This document shows, piece by piece, positions 35,332-45,078 of a stretch of DNA of 64,000 bases. The position numbers and the translations under genes were made by a program. The notes below the pieces were generated by a model. That model did no database searches and was not told where the DNA came from. It saw only the letters and a program-made list of their open reading frames with translations. The DNA comes from Calditrichota bacterium (GTDB lineage Bacteria; Calditrichota; Calditrichia; Calditrichales; J004), in the NCBI GenBank assembly GCA_013112635.1, contig JABFGF010000006.1:1-64000 (forward strand), read 5' to 3'. The stretch's first letter is position 1, and each line of letters opens with the position of its first letter.

Positions 35332-35949
35332 TCAGGTTTTGGTCAATAATCCTGCAAGCAATGTGTCTGTAAACGTTTTTTTCACTTCATCAATATTTAT
35401 AACTTTTGGATCCATGATAATTTGCAGGAAAAGTCCATCGAGTGCTCCCATGGTTATAGCAGAAAAAGCATTGGCATCAACATACTTAAAAACCCCTTTT
35501 TCAATTCCTTCATGCACAATTTGCGAAAGCAGGATCCGGTATTGTTGGTAAATCTGTTTAAGGTCGATAGTTTGTACTGCATGTTCATTTTTAGTTCGAA
35601 TCCCTTCAGCCCAGAAATCCATCATAATCCCGGCAAACTCACCCGCATCATCTCGATGGTAGTCCAACGTAATTCCAATAATAAATTCTAATTTTTTAAT
35701 TGGATCGGTTATGTTTACCAACCCTTCACTTATCATTATTTCCATTTCGCCAAACATAGAATGGAAAGCAGAGCTGAAAATTTCTTCTTTACTGCGGAAG
35801 TATTCATAGATTGTACCTTTGCCAATTCCTGCGGCTTTTGCAATATCAATCATTTTAGATTTTGCTATACCGTTTTTTGAAAATACCTGCATAGCAGCCT
35901 GGACTATTTGCTTTTTCTTTTCTTCTTTGTCAATAATTTTTGGTGCCAT
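35332..35949 (-). CDS. TetR-family transcriptional regulator
   Basis: This 205-residue repressor has the TetR helix-turn-helix at about 28-50 (AKAAGIGKGTIYEYFRSKEEIF) and a helical ligand-binding domain resembling the AcrR/FadR-type C-domains. It is the promoter-proximal gene of the export operon (26 bases before the LolA-like gene). A perfect operator palindrome lies 22 bases upstream of its ATG, so it most likely represses itself and the whole operon until a ligand, perhaps a lipid-like or toxic molecule, binds. An AAGGGA ribosome site precedes the start. Confidence 0.94.
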   Translation of the reverse strand: MAPKIIDKEEKKKQIVQAAMQVFSKNGIAKSKMIDIAKAAGIGKGTIYEYFRSKEEIFSSAFHSMFGEMEIMISEGLVNITDPIKKLEFIIGITLDYHRDDAGEFAGIMMDFWAEGIRTKNEHAVQTIDLKQIYQQYRILLSQIVHEGIEKGVFKYVDANAFSAITMGALDGLFLQIIMDPKVINIDEVKKTFTDTLLAGLLTKT

Positions 35950-35970
35950 AAATTCCCTTATATGTAATTG

Positions 35971-35984
35971 ACCGACCAGTCGGT
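35971..35984. promoter_or_regulatory. TetR operator palindrome (ACCGAC-CA-GTCGGT)
   Basis: This is a perfect 6-2-6 palindrome of the kind bound by many TetR-family repressors. It sits 22 bases upstream of the tetR start and just downstream of an AT-rich stretch (TATTATATTAATA on the minus strand) that could be the -10 region, so binding would block transcription. Confidence 0.8.
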
Positions 35985-36175
35985 ATTAATATAATAAGAT
36001 TTTTTCCAAATAGAAACATCTTTTTATTATTTTTTAGATTTGAAATTTGAAAGAAATAGGAATTAGTTTCTAACTCCTTTATTTTTAACAACTTGCTGGT
36101 TCAATATTTTTGGGGATTTTGTATTTTATTATTTTGTTACGTTTAATATTGAGACTTGATATTTTCTTCGAAATC

Positions 36176-36203
36176 TTGACAAATATCACAAATAGAGTAT
36201 CTT
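36176..36203 (+). promoter_or_regulatory. Sigma70-like promoter of the TonB-dependent receptor gene
   Basis: TTGACA (36176-36181) and TATCTT (36198-36203) are separated by 16 bases. The transcript would have a leader of about 120 bases before the ATG. Confidence 0.5.
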
Positions 36204-36331
36204 AATCAGATATTGCATATTCCTTTTTGTAATTAGGGGGAGCAGAGAACCCAATCTTTGCTCACAGATTTAACCAACGAACTCAAAAACATAGCTTTAA
36301 CTAACTAATCATATCACAATTGGAGGTATAT

Positions 36332-39103
36332 ATGGGTAGACTTTCTACTTATCGTATAATTTTTTCATTTTTTATTAGCCTGTTCCTATTGGGAACTGCT
36401 TTTGGCCAAACAGGTAAAATTGCCGGGTCTGTTTATGATGCAGATAATGGTGATCCACTTGTTGGCGTGAATGTTGAAGTTTTAGATCAGTTTACAGGTG
36501 CAGCAACCGATGGCAATGGTGAGTATGTAATTACAATTGCTGAGGGGAGTTATACTTTACGTATTACAATTATTGGATATGAATCAGTTGATAAGGATGT
36601 TAAGGTTATTTCCGGCGAGACTACTCGGATAGATTTTGAAACTAATCAAACCATTGCCGAGCTTGCAGATGTTGTGGTTGTTATTGGTTCACGCGCGCAA
36701 AGACCACGTACATCAACAGAATCAGTTGTTCCGGTAGATGTAATTGATATTCAGCAACTTGTATCTCAGGCACCGCAAGTAACAGTTAATGAAATTTTAA
36801 ACTATGCAGCGCCATCATTTTCTTCAAACACGCAAACAATCTCAGATGGTACTGACCATATCGATCCTGCTTCTTTACGCGGCCTTGGTCCTGATCAGGT
36901 TTTGGTTTTAATAAACGGCAAAAGAAGACATACAACATCGCTTGTAAATGTAAATGGTACTTTTGGCCGTGGTAATGTTGGAACGGATTTAAACTCAATT
37001 CCATCAGCTGCCATAAAAAGAGTTGAAGTTTTGCGCGATGGCGCTGCAGCCCAATATGGCTCTGATGCTATTGCCGGTGTTATTAATATTGTTTTACGCG
37101 ATGCAACAGACAAACTAAATGTAACTACAAACGCAGGTAGTTATTATTCTTCGGAATCGGAAGGTGATAATGATGGAAGTTATGAAAATGTTTCCATGAA
37201 TTATGGATTGCCTCTCGGAACAGAGGGTGGATTTATTAATTTTACAGGATCGTATGAAGACCGCGATCCAACAAACAGAATGAAGGAGTGGGAAGGTCAG
37301 ATTTTTGCAGGTTATAACTCAACAGATCCAAACTATTCTGGTGATCCTGATGCAGATATTACCGATGCTGAATTAGCAAGACGTGGCCAAACCCGCAGCG
37401 ATTATAATATGCGTGTCGGGCAGGCTGCTTATAAAAGCGGCTCCGTTTTTTTGAACATGGCTATTCCAACAAGTAAAACATCTGAAGTTTATGCTTTTGG
37501 CGGGTTAAGTTACAGAAATGGTAATTCGGCAGGTTTTTACCGTTTGCCTTACCAGGAAAGAACAGTAACAAGTGTTTATCACAATGGGTTTTTACCAGAA
37601 ATAAATTCAATTATTCATGATCGTTCTTTTGCCATTGGTATTCGTGGTAAAGCAAAAGGTTGGGATTTGGATTTAAGTAATACGTGGGGAACAAATACTT
37701 TTCAGTTCCAGATTGGTAACACCCTTAATGCATCACTAGAAGACGCCACGAAAACAAGTTATAATTCAGGTGGCCATGGTTTTACTCAAAATACAGCAAA
37801 CTTTGATGCCAGCAGACATTTAGATGATATTATGGAAGGTCTGAACATGGCCTTTGGTTTTGAGTATCGTTATGAAAATTATGAAATTATTGCCGGTGAA
37901 GAAGGCTCATATGCAAAATATGATAAACTTGGTAATATTGTAACACCAAATACACCAGATTCTTTAATTGTAAGAGGGCCAAATGGTTCAGCCCGGCCAG
38001 GTGGAGCACAGGTTTTTCCGGGATTCCGTCCTTCAAATGAGTTGAGTGAATATCGCACAAGTGCAGCTTTTTATGCGGATGTTGAAGTAGACTTTACCGA
38101 AAGCCTTTTTGGTACGGCAGCATATAGATTTGAAGATTATAGTGACTTTGGTTCAACCAATAATTTTAAAATAGCAGGTCGTGTTCAAGCTACTGACGAT
38201 TTCGCTGTTCGTGGTGCATTTAGTACAGGTTTCCGTGCACCTTCGCTGCACCAGATTTATTTTAATTCTACTTCTACGCTTTTTGTGGATGGAATTCCCA
38301 ATGAAGTTGGTTCATTTTCTAATGATAGCCGTGTAGCTCAAATATTAGGCATACCTAAACTAAAAGAAGAAACATCTCAGAATATCAGCCTTGGTGTTAC
38401 TGCAAACTTACCGGATTTAAATACGACTGTAACAGTTGATGCATATCAAATTGATATTACAGACCGTGTTGTTAAAACAGGAACTTTCAGTGCAGGTGAC
38501 GGTGAAGATGAACTTGCTGCGTTACTTGCCAGTGTAAATGCAACCGGTGCAGCCTTTTTTGCCAATGCAATTGATACAAAAACACAAGGCGTTGATCTTG
38601 TTGTAACTCATAGATACGATATCTCTGAAGATGCCTTCTTAAGTTCAAACATTTCCGCAACTTATTCTGAAACAACTCAGGAAGGTGATATCCATTCATC
38701 TCCATTGTTAAAAGACAAGGAAAGCACCTATTTTGATGAAACAAGCCGCATTTATCTTGAATCTGCTACCCCTCGTACAAAAATAAATATTACCGAAACA
38801 TATACCAGAACAAACTGGAATGCGATGCTTAGAGGCGTTTATTTTGGTGAAGTTAACGAAGCAACTAATAATGTTGATAATCAACAACTTTATGCAGGGA
38901 AGTGGGTTTTTGATACTAGTGTTGGCTACAAAATTTTAAATCATACCTGGCTAACAGTTGGTATAAACAATCTTTTGGATACATATCCCGATGAAGCAAT
39001 TAAAGCAAATCAAAGTAGCGGACGTTTCCTATATTCCAGAAGATCAAAGCAATTTGGAGTTAATGGGCGTTATTTATTTTCTCGCTTGTCCTTTAATCTT
39101 TAA
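36332..39103 (+). CDS. TonB-dependent receptor with carboxypeptidase-regulatory N-domain
   Basis: This is an outer-membrane receptor of about 923 residues. I chose ATG 36332, which has GGAGG seven bases upstream. A signal peptide ends near TAFGQ. Residues about 28-105 form a CarboxypepD_reg-like domain (GKIAGSVYDADNGDPLVGVNVEVL), typical of SusC-related receptors. The plug domain follows (SLRGLGPDQVLVLINGKRRH, KRVEVLRDGAAAQYGSDAIA), then the 22-strand barrel region with GAFSTGFRAPSLHQIYFNST. The plug pattern with KRRH resembles receptors for siderophores or small organic ligands, but the cargo is unknown. It is transcribed alone, ending in a strong terminator. Confidence 0.93.
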   Translation: MGRLSTYRIIFSFFISLFLLGTAFGQTGKIAGSVYDADNGDPLVGVNVEVLDQFTGAATDGNGEYVITIAEGSYTLRITIIGYESVDKDVKVISGETTRIDFETNQTIAELADVVVVIGSRAQRPRTSTESVVPVDVIDIQQLVSQAPQVTVNEILNYAAPSFSSNTQTISDGTDHIDPASLRGLGPDQVLVLINGKRRHTTSLVNVNGTFGRGNVGTDLNSIPSAAIKRVEVLRDGAAAQYGSDAIAGVINIVLRDATDKLNVTTNAGSYYSSESEGDNDGSYENVSMNYGLPLGTEGGFINFTGSYEDRDPTNRMKEWEGQIFAGYNSTDPNYSGDPDADITDAELARRGQTRSDYNMRVGQAAYKSGSVFLNMAIPTSKTSEVYAFGGLSYRNGNSAGFYRLPYQERTVTSVYHNGFLPEINSIIHDRSFAIGIRGKAKGWDLDLSNTWGTNTFQFQIGNTLNASLEDATKTSYNSGGHGFTQNTANFDASRHLDDIMEGLNMAFGFEYRYENYEIIAGEEGSYAKYDKLGNIVTPNTPDSLIVRGPNGSARPGGAQVFPGFRPSNELSEYRTSAAFYADVEVDFTESLFGTAAYRFEDYSDFGSTNNFKIAGRVQATDDFAVRGAFSTGFRAPSLHQIYFNSTSTLFVDGIPNEVGSFSNDSRVAQILGIPKLKEETSQNISLGVTANLPDLNTTVTVDAYQIDITDRVVKTGTFSAGDGEDELAALLASVNATGAAFFANAIDTKTQGVDLVVTHRYDISEDAFLSSNISATYSETTQEGDIHSSPLLKDKESTYFDETSRIYLESATPRTKINITETYTRTNWNAMLRGVYFGEVNEATNNVDNQQLYAGKWVFDTSVGYKILNHTWLTVGINNLLDTYPDEAIKANQSSGRFLYSRRSKQFGVNGRYLFSRLSFNL

Positions 39104-39142
39104 TGATTATTTCTCTTAATACAGATTAAACGGATTTTATCT

Positions 39143-39171
39143 AAGGTCTCTCTATTGAGAGACCTTTTTTT
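39143..39171 (+). terminator. Intrinsic terminator after the TonB-dependent receptor gene
   Basis: AAGGTCTCTC and GAGAGACCTT form a perfect 10-bp stem with a TATT loop, followed by a run of seven T. Confidence 0.92.
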
Positions 39172-39331
39172 ATACTTACAAAAGTCTTATCTTACTTACC
39201 TTTTTTTGATCTTTTATAAATTATATTGTTTAGTAATAATCCCCGTTAATTTTTTTTGAACTTAATTTTTCGAATTAAATATATTTTTAGAAGGGGTTGT
39301 AAAGTAGGTTTTAAACCAGAAGGAAGGTGTT

Positions 39332-40657
39332 TTGATAGAAACAGGAAAATTAAAATTTTATGGAATACGGAATATTGAATCGATACCTCAATTTAGGAAG
39401 CTTTCGGCTGATGATCAGTTTGCTTCCAAAGTAGTAGCACACGTCCTGCCATTTCGCACAAACAATTATGTTGTTGATGAACTAATTAACTGGGATAACA
39501 TCCCTGACGATCCTATGTATCAACTCACCTTCATGCAACGCGATATGCTTCACCCTAATCACTTTGAAAAGATTGCCTGTTTATTAAAACGCAATGCGAG
39601 TCCTGCAGAAATTAAGACTGCAGCCAATGAAATAAGGTATGAAATGAATCCCCATCCGGGAGACCAGATGACTGCAAATGTACCGCTTATGGACAATGAA
39701 CCTGTTCGCGGGATTCAGCATAAATACCGCGAAACATGTCTGGTATTTCCTTCAAGCGGGCAAACCTGCCATGCTTACTGTACATTTTGTTTCCGTTGGG
39801 CACAGTTTGTAGGATCTAATGATTTGAAGTTTGCAACAGATGAGTCAAACCGTTTTCAAGAATACCTAAAATCACATCATGAAATAAGCGATGTTTTATT
39901 TACTGGTGGCGATCCGATGATAATGTCACTAAAGAAACTTGAAGCCTATATTCTTCCTTTGTTAAAACCCGAATTTGAGCATATCCGCACAATCCGGATT
40001 GGTACAAAATCAATCTCTTACTGGCCTTATCGATTTGTAACCGACAAAGATTCGGAGGGGATATTAAACCTTTTTGAAAAAGTTATGAGTTCCGGAAAAC
40101 ACCTTGCATTGATGGGGCACTTTAATCACTGGGTAGAACTTTCTACGCCGATTGTTCATAAAGCCATTCGAAAGTTACGAAACGTTGGAGTTAAAATCCG
40201 TAGCCAGAGCCCATTGATAAAACATATTAATGATGATAGTGCGGTCTGGGCCAGAATGTGGAAAGATCAGGTTAACCTGGGCATTATTCCATATTACATG
40301 TTTGTGGAAAGAGAAACCGGTGCTTTTGATTATTTTTCAGTGCCACTCTCAAGATCCTTTGAAATATATCGCGATGCATTTAAACAAGTATCAGGATTAT
40401 CACGAGGTGCGCGTGGTCCGTCGATGTCAGCATCACCAGGTAAGGTTGTTATAGATGGTATATCAAAAATAAATGGTGAGTCTGTTTTTGTTCTGAACTT
40501 TTTGCAGGCACGAAATGCGGAATGGGTTAAAAAACCATTCTTTGCAAAATATGACGAAACGTCAACCTGGGTTGATCAATTGAAACCTGCTTTTGGGCAA
40601 GAGAAGTTTTTCTTTGAAGATGAGTTGGAAGAAATATTGTCAAAAAAGAGAAAGTAG
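39332..40657 (+). CDS. KamA-family radical SAM protein (lysine 2,3-aminomutase-like)
   Basis: This 441-residue protein has the radical SAM cluster motif with C146, C150 and C153 (TCHAYCTFC) and the SAM-binding TGGDPM at 191-196. The N-terminal region with MNPHPGDQM and the flow of the core follow lysine 2,3-aminomutase. The C-terminal PLP region, which in clostridial enzymes has a PGGGGK-type loop, here reads SMSASPGKVVIDG, keeping a PGK. So it may bind PLP, but the substrate is uncertain; lysine or another amino acid. The start is a TTG preceded by AAGGAAGG. No lysine-degradation partner genes are adjacent. Confidence 0.82.
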   Translation: MIETGKLKFYGIRNIESIPQFRKLSADDQFASKVVAHVLPFRTNNYVVDELINWDNIPDDPMYQLTFMQRDMLHPNHFEKIACLLKRNASPAEIKTAANEIRYEMNPHPGDQMTANVPLMDNEPVRGIQHKYRETCLVFPSSGQTCHAYCTFCFRWAQFVGSNDLKFATDESNRFQEYLKSHHEISDVLFTGGDPMIMSLKKLEAYILPLLKPEFEHIRTIRIGTKSISYWPYRFVTDKDSEGILNLFEKVMSSGKHLALMGHFNHWVELSTPIVHKAIRKLRNVGVKIRSQSPLIKHINDDSAVWARMWKDQVNLGIIPYYMFVERETGAFDYFSVPLSRSFEIYRDAFKQVSGLSRGARGPSMSASPGKVVIDGISKINGESVFVLNFLQARNAEWVKKPFFAKYDETSTWVDQLKPAFGQEKFFFEDELEEILSKKRK

Positions 40658-40672
40658 AACCTATCTTAATTG

Positions 40673-41320
40673 CTATCCAAGAATAGCTCCTTCGTCATCA
40701 AGCTTTGGAAAAGGTTCTCCTTTTTCCCGCAATTTAGCAGCCAATCTTGGATAGCCTTTTTCAAAAATAAAATCGTTTGTAAATTTTTCGTCCGGATTAG
40801 ATTTTTCATACATCCCGGCATCATGACGCTGTCGTTGGGCTTCATATAAAATGATGGCTGTTGCAACAGAAACATTTAAAGATTGCACCATGCCGTACAT
40901 TGGGATTATGATGCTGCCATCGGCACTTTCTATCGCCTCGTCGGTTAAACCATCCAGCTCTTGCCCAACAACAATTGCAGTTGGAAGACAGAAATCAATT
41001 TCCCTAAAATCTTTTGCTTGTTCATTGAAATGTGCTGTTAACAGCTGAAACCCCTTTTTCTTAAGGTGTTTATAAGCATCCCCTATTTCCGTGTGCGTTT
41101 TCACATTTACCCATCTACCGCTTCCACTGGCCGCGTCTTGTGTTAAGTTTAATTCATCAAACCTTGTAATGGCATGAATTTCTGGAATACCGGCTGCGTC
41201 AGAAGTACGCGCTATTGCAGCTAGGTTGTGTGCTTTATGAACGTTCTCCATTACAACCGTTAAACTTGGTTGGCGATGTTTCAGCATTTGAAGTATTTTT
41301 TTATAGCGGGATGGTGTCAT
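40673..41320 (-). CDS. trmH: tRNA (guanosine(18)-2'-O)-methyltransferase TrmH
   Basis: This 215-residue SPOUT-class methyltransferase modifies the ribose of G18 in the tRNA D-loop. It follows E. coli TrmH nearly end to end: TPSRYKKILQMLKHRQPSLT, the motif-1 block ENVHKAHNLAAIARTSDAAG, VVGQELDGLTDEA, and the knot motifs IIIPMYGMVQSLNVSVATA and ILYEAQRQR. The conserved Arg of motif 1 and the Asn of SLNVS are present. It is convergent with the radical SAM gene, with 15 bases between them. Confidence 0.95.
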   Translation of the reverse strand: MTPSRYKKILQMLKHRQPSLTVVMENVHKAHNLAAIARTSDAAGIPEIHAITRFDELNLTQDAASGSGRWVNVKTHTEIGDAYKHLKKKGFQLLTAHFNEQAKDFREIDFCLPTAIVVGQELDGLTDEAIESADGSIIIPMYGMVQSLNVSVATAIILYEAQRQRHDAGMYEKSNPDEKFTNDFIFEKGYPRLAAKLREKGEPFPKLDDEGAILG

Positions 41321-41407
41321 GTGGAAAATTAATTTTTTTAAGAATGGATTTTGAATCAGTAAATATTTTTTAGAAGAACTTAAATCAGTTTATTCAAAAT
41401 GTAAAAA

Positions 41408-43750
41408 TTATCTTGATAGCTTAATCCCAACAATAAAATTTCTTCCCGGTGCATTTATTCCTGAACCGTGCTCACGATAAAGGTGGTCCAAAATATTTTC
41501 TACAGCTAAATTCAACCGAATCCAATTATTAAATTCGTACTCTGTTCGTACATTTAAAGTAAACCATTCCGGCGTCCCGCCAATTGGAATTCGTGGATCA
41601 TCAAAATCATCGCTTGAGAGCCGTGTTTGAGCAGCGGCAAAACGAAGATAAAATTCGGAGAAAGATTTATTTTGCTGCCAGCTTGCCCCAACCAATCCGA
41701 AAAGTGGTGGAATTCCCCCAACGGGTTCATTTGCTGTCTGGTTCTCTCCAAATGTAAATGATAAATTTGATCTGAATTTTAGCGAATTTGAAAGGGCAAA
41801 GTTTAAGCTGGATTCAAATCCTGTTATAAATGCTTTTCCACCATTTTGTTTTGATTTTACTGATAGTGTGTCTTCTCCTGAAACGATGTTTGGCGAGCCA
41901 TTGTAGAGATCATTTGAACTAATCAGTAAATCTGATATCTGCATATAATAAATTGCAGCCGAAAATTTTAATAAGCGTTTATTCAGTTTATAATTAAGAT
42001 CGATGCTAAGAGCTTTTTCGGGATTAACATTCAGATTTGGCACTTCAAAAATACTACCTTTTGATTCACCAAATTTTGCTAAATCGCTGAGATTAGGTGC
42101 ACGAAAACCCTGAGAAATATTTGTTGAAAGCGAACTCCATTGGTTTGGCTTGTATATAATCCCAAAGCTGCCTGTTAATGCATTATATTTTTTTTCAAAA
42201 CTTAATTTGGTTGTATCTTTTATGGTGAAATCCGTTTGGAAATGGGAAAAGCGGATGCCTGCATTTGCCTGCCAATCTGTTGAAAAACTATATTCATCTT
42301 CTAAAAAGATACCAAAACTACTGTAGCGTGAATCATCCGGAAACCGGCCTCGCGTTGTTACGTCTATTTTGTCTGTGGAGGAAACTGTGGTTTTGCTATT
42401 TACAAAGTCTGAATAATAATCCAACCCAAAATTTAATAACTGTTCCTTATAATTCGATTGGGCCTGAAATGTAAAACCAATTGTTTGCACATCATCGATT
42501 TCTTTTATCAAATCCGAAACGATTGTTTTTTGCTTTTGGCGGCCTTCCTGTTGCCGGTGATATGATAAGCTTGTGCGAAAGGAATTGAAAAAACCGTTTT
42601 TGTTTTTATTCTCGTACACACCATAAATAAGGTCTCTTTTTTGCGGGGTATATAACCATTTGTAAAAATCATTATATGCATATTTATCAAATCGGGGTAC
42701 ATCTTCTTGCCGGGAAAGCTGATAAGCAAGAATTAGATTTTGTTTAGGACGCGGTTCATAAATAATCTTGCCGGTAAAATCATAGGCAGTAAAGCCTGTT
42801 GGTTTTTGCGTATTTTGTTCATAGCCAATAAGTAGTTCGTCTTTCTTATTTGTACTTCCCTGGATTAAATCGCCATAGTTTTTATAACTAAATCCACTTT
42901 GAAAAATAAGGTTCTTTTCAAAATATTTTAAATTTGTGGAAAGCATCTTTTCACTATCCGCAGAAGAAAAACGGCTGTTGATGTTATAATCAATTTTATT
43001 TTCGGAACTTATTAGCGGGATTTCTGTGATCAGGTTTATCGTGCCGCCAAGTGCATCACTTCCGTGTAAAACGGATAAAGGGCCATGAACCACTTCAATC
43101 CGATCCAGCATATTGTTATCAACTGTTGTTAAATATTGATGGTTGCCGAGACGATAGGTCGAATTATTCAGCCGAATGCCATCCACCAAAATAAGAATTT
43201 GGTTTGAGCTTAAGCCGCGGATAATTGCAGAACCGCCACCATGGTTTGTTTTTTGGATAAAAACGCCGCTTTCCTCGCGAAGTGCCTCAGCCGAAGTTTT
43301 ACTGTTTCGCCGTGCAATTTGCTGGCGGCTAACCATGTTTACAATTGGAATAATTTCTTCTACTTTTTTATGTGAGCGGGTTGCTGTAACCACAACGCTT
43401 TCACTTTCATAAAATCCTGTTGAAAGAATGATTGTATCCAAAACTGTAATTACGCCCTGGGAAATAGCTATATTTTCTATTTCGATTGTTTGGTAAGAAA
43501 TATGCTCAACGCGGATTGTATATCTCCCGGCATCCAACGGTCCAATCGTAAACTTTCCATTGTGATCGCTTACATCATTTTTGGGCGGGTTAAGCAGACT
43601 AATATGGGCATCTCTAACGGCTTCGTTATTTTCATTAAATATTACACCCTGGATTTCAGATTTAAGAGTTCGGTTTGCAGGTTTTTGGGCAAAGCTTGAA
43701 GAATAGGTAAAAATCAAAAAACAAAAAGTTAATAAAATCAGTTTTAGCAT
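41408..43750 (-). CDS. TonB-dependent receptor, BtuB/CirA-like
   Basis: This 780-residue outer-membrane receptor has a signal peptide (MLKLILLTFCFLIFTYSSSFA). ATG 43750 is preferred; a TTG nine bases upstream is also in frame. An N-terminal CarboxypepD_reg-like domain (about 30-110) is followed by the plug (ESGVFIQKTNHGGGSAIIRGL, VDGIRLNNSTYRLGNHQY, VVHGPLSVLHGSDALGGTINL) and a barrel containing STNISQGFRAPNLSDLAKFG. The closing strand NWIRLNLAVENILDHLYREHGSGI has the family's conserved C-terminal form. The plug resembles vitamin B12, siderophore or colicin-type receptors. No metal-transport genes flank it, so the ligand is unknown. Confidence 0.93.
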   Translation of the reverse strand: MLKLILLTFCFLIFTYSSSFAQKPANRTLKSEIQGVIFNENNEAVRDAHISLLNPPKNDVSDHNGKFTIGPLDAGRYTIRVEHISYQTIEIENIAISQGVITVLDTIILSTGFYESESVVVTATRSHKKVEEIIPIVNMVSRQQIARRNSKTSAEALREESGVFIQKTNHGGGSAIIRGLSSNQILILVDGIRLNNSTYRLGNHQYLTTVDNNMLDRIEVVHGPLSVLHGSDALGGTINLITEIPLISSENKIDYNINSRFSSADSEKMLSTNLKYFEKNLIFQSGFSYKNYGDLIQGSTNKKDELLIGYEQNTQKPTGFTAYDFTGKIIYEPRPKQNLILAYQLSRQEDVPRFDKYAYNDFYKWLYTPQKRDLIYGVYENKNKNGFFNSFRTSLSYHRQQEGRQKQKTIVSDLIKEIDDVQTIGFTFQAQSNYKEQLLNFGLDYYSDFVNSKTTVSSTDKIDVTTRGRFPDDSRYSSFGIFLEDEYSFSTDWQANAGIRFSHFQTDFTIKDTTKLSFEKKYNALTGSFGIIYKPNQWSSLSTNISQGFRAPNLSDLAKFGESKGSIFEVPNLNVNPEKALSIDLNYKLNKRLLKFSAAIYYMQISDLLISSNDLYNGSPNIVSGEDTLSVKSKQNGGKAFITGFESSLNFALSNSLKFRSNLSFTFGENQTANEPVGGIPPLFGLVGASWQQNKSFSEFYLRFAAAQTRLSSDDFDDPRIPIGGTPEWFTLNVRTEYEFNNWIRLNLAVENILDHLYREHGSGINAPGRNFIVGIKLSR

Positions 43751-44004
43751 GTGTCTCAATATAAAAATATGGTTTTAACAGGGCGCGTAACTTGCAAAAT
43801 GTCTGTGATTGATGCAAGCTGTAATGAGGGATATGTACTGAATATACTTGTCTTTGTTTCGAATAAAACGATGGTATTTACAATTTTGCTGAAAACTAAA
43901 AAACATTTAAGACTGAGCATAGTTTTTTGCTTTACTAATATGAAGTATGTAAATTTTTGCACATAAAATTATTAAATACATTTCTAAATAATGGAGAATT
44001 AAAT

Positions 44005-44961
44005 ATGTTAAATAAAATTGCCGTGATTGGCGGTGGAAATATTGGCGGAGTCGTCGTTCAGGAAGCCGTTTCACGCAAATTGGCACGCAATGTTGCGCTT
44101 GTTGATGTTAAGGCGCCTGAATTTGCCCAGGGAAAATGCCTGGATATAGCTGAAGGTTCTCCGGTAATAGGTTCTGATATTAATGTAGAAGGATCTAAAG
44201 AATATGGGGTGATTGAAGGAGCGGACATTGTTATTAATACTGCTGGTGTACCTCGCACAACCCGCCCGGATGGCACAATGCCTACCCGTGAAGAACTTTT
44301 GGGGACTAATCTTAAAATTACTGATTTTGTAAGCGAAGGTATTTCTAAATTTGCACCAAACGCTATTATTATTTCTATTGCCAATCCTTTGGATGCGATT
44401 GTTTACAGACTGCAAATGAACCTTAAACGCGATCGTTCTACAATTATGGGAATGGCAGGTGTTTTAGATTCCGCACGTTACAGATTGTTTATCGCGCAAG
44501 AAGCCAATGTAAGTGTTGAAAATGTAGAAGCAATGGTTCTTGGCGGTCATGGTGATGATATGTTGCCAATCCGTTCTGCCTGCCGTATTGCCGGTATGCC
44601 TGTTGAACAGTTTGTTTCTTCAGATAAGCTTGATGCAATTGAAGCAAGAACACGTAAAGCCGGGGGTGAAGTTGTTAAGCTTCTTGGAAGCGGATCCGCA
44701 TTTGTTTCTCCAGCATGGAGTGCCTTGCAAATGGCTGAAGCTATTGTTTATAACAAACGCCAAATTATGCCTGTTAGCACATTGCTAAATGGCGAATATG
44801 GTGTAGAAGGCCTTTTTATTGGTGTTCCTGCAATAGTTGGTAAAAATGGCGTGGAACAAATAATTGAGATGGACCTATCTGACAACGAAAAAGAGATGTT
44901 TAAGAATTCCGTTGCCTCTGTCCAAAAAACTGCCGATGAAGTAGTTTCAATGACTAAGTAA
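44005..44961 (+). CDS. mdh: Malate dehydrogenase (NAD-dependent, LDH-like)
   Basis: This 318-residue TCA-cycle enzyme oxidises malate to oxaloacetate. The NAD-binding motif is GGGNIGG near residue 10; conserved blocks include TAGVPRTTRPDGTMPTREELL, IIISIANPLDAIVYRL, the active-site GGHGDDMLPIRS and SAFVSPAWSALQMAEAI. The Arg residues in TAGVPR and PTREE are those that select malate over lactate. The ATG at 44005 is preceded by GGAGAA; an upstream TTG at 43957 is in frame but lacks a ribosome site. A strong terminator follows, so it is monocistronic. Confidence 0.95.
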   Translation: MLNKIAVIGGGNIGGVVVQEAVSRKLARNVALVDVKAPEFAQGKCLDIAEGSPVIGSDINVEGSKEYGVIEGADIVINTAGVPRTTRPDGTMPTREELLGTNLKITDFVSEGISKFAPNAIIISIANPLDAIVYRLQMNLKRDRSTIMGMAGVLDSARYRLFIAQEANVSVENVEAMVLGGHGDDMLPIRSACRIAGMPVEQFVSSDKLDAIEARTRKAGGEVVKLLGSGSAFVSPAWSALQMAEAIVYNKRQIMPVSTLLNGEYGVEGLFIGVPAIVGKNGVEQIIEMDLSDNEKEMFKNSVASVQKTADEVVSMTK

Positions 44962-44976
44962 ATAATTTCTATAATT

Positions 44977-45006
44977 AGCGTGGGTATTTTTTCCCACGCT
45001 TTTTTT
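44977..45006 (+). terminator. Intrinsic terminator after mdh
   Basis: AGCGTGGG and CCCACGCT form an 8-bp GC-rich stem with an 8-base T-rich loop and are followed by seven T. Confidence 0.92.
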
Positions 45007-45078
45007 CTCTTCTTTTCAGTTTTCTAAACTCCTTAAAAACAAATTTCCAATAAATATAATTTTTTCATACAATTCAGT

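Larger units (their letters stand above)
35950..36331. other. Divergent regulatory region (382 bases)
   Basis: It holds the TetR operator at its left end and, on the right, a sigma70-like promoter for the TonB-dependent receptor. A long leader of about 120 bases separates that promoter from the start codon; I see no recognisable riboswitch in it. No gene is visible. Confidence 0.55.

Noticed and set aside
43751-44004. Possible tRNA or small gene between the TonB receptor and mdh
   Set aside because: No cloverleaf or TTCGANTC-like arm is visible, and the small open frames lack ribosome sites and coding character.
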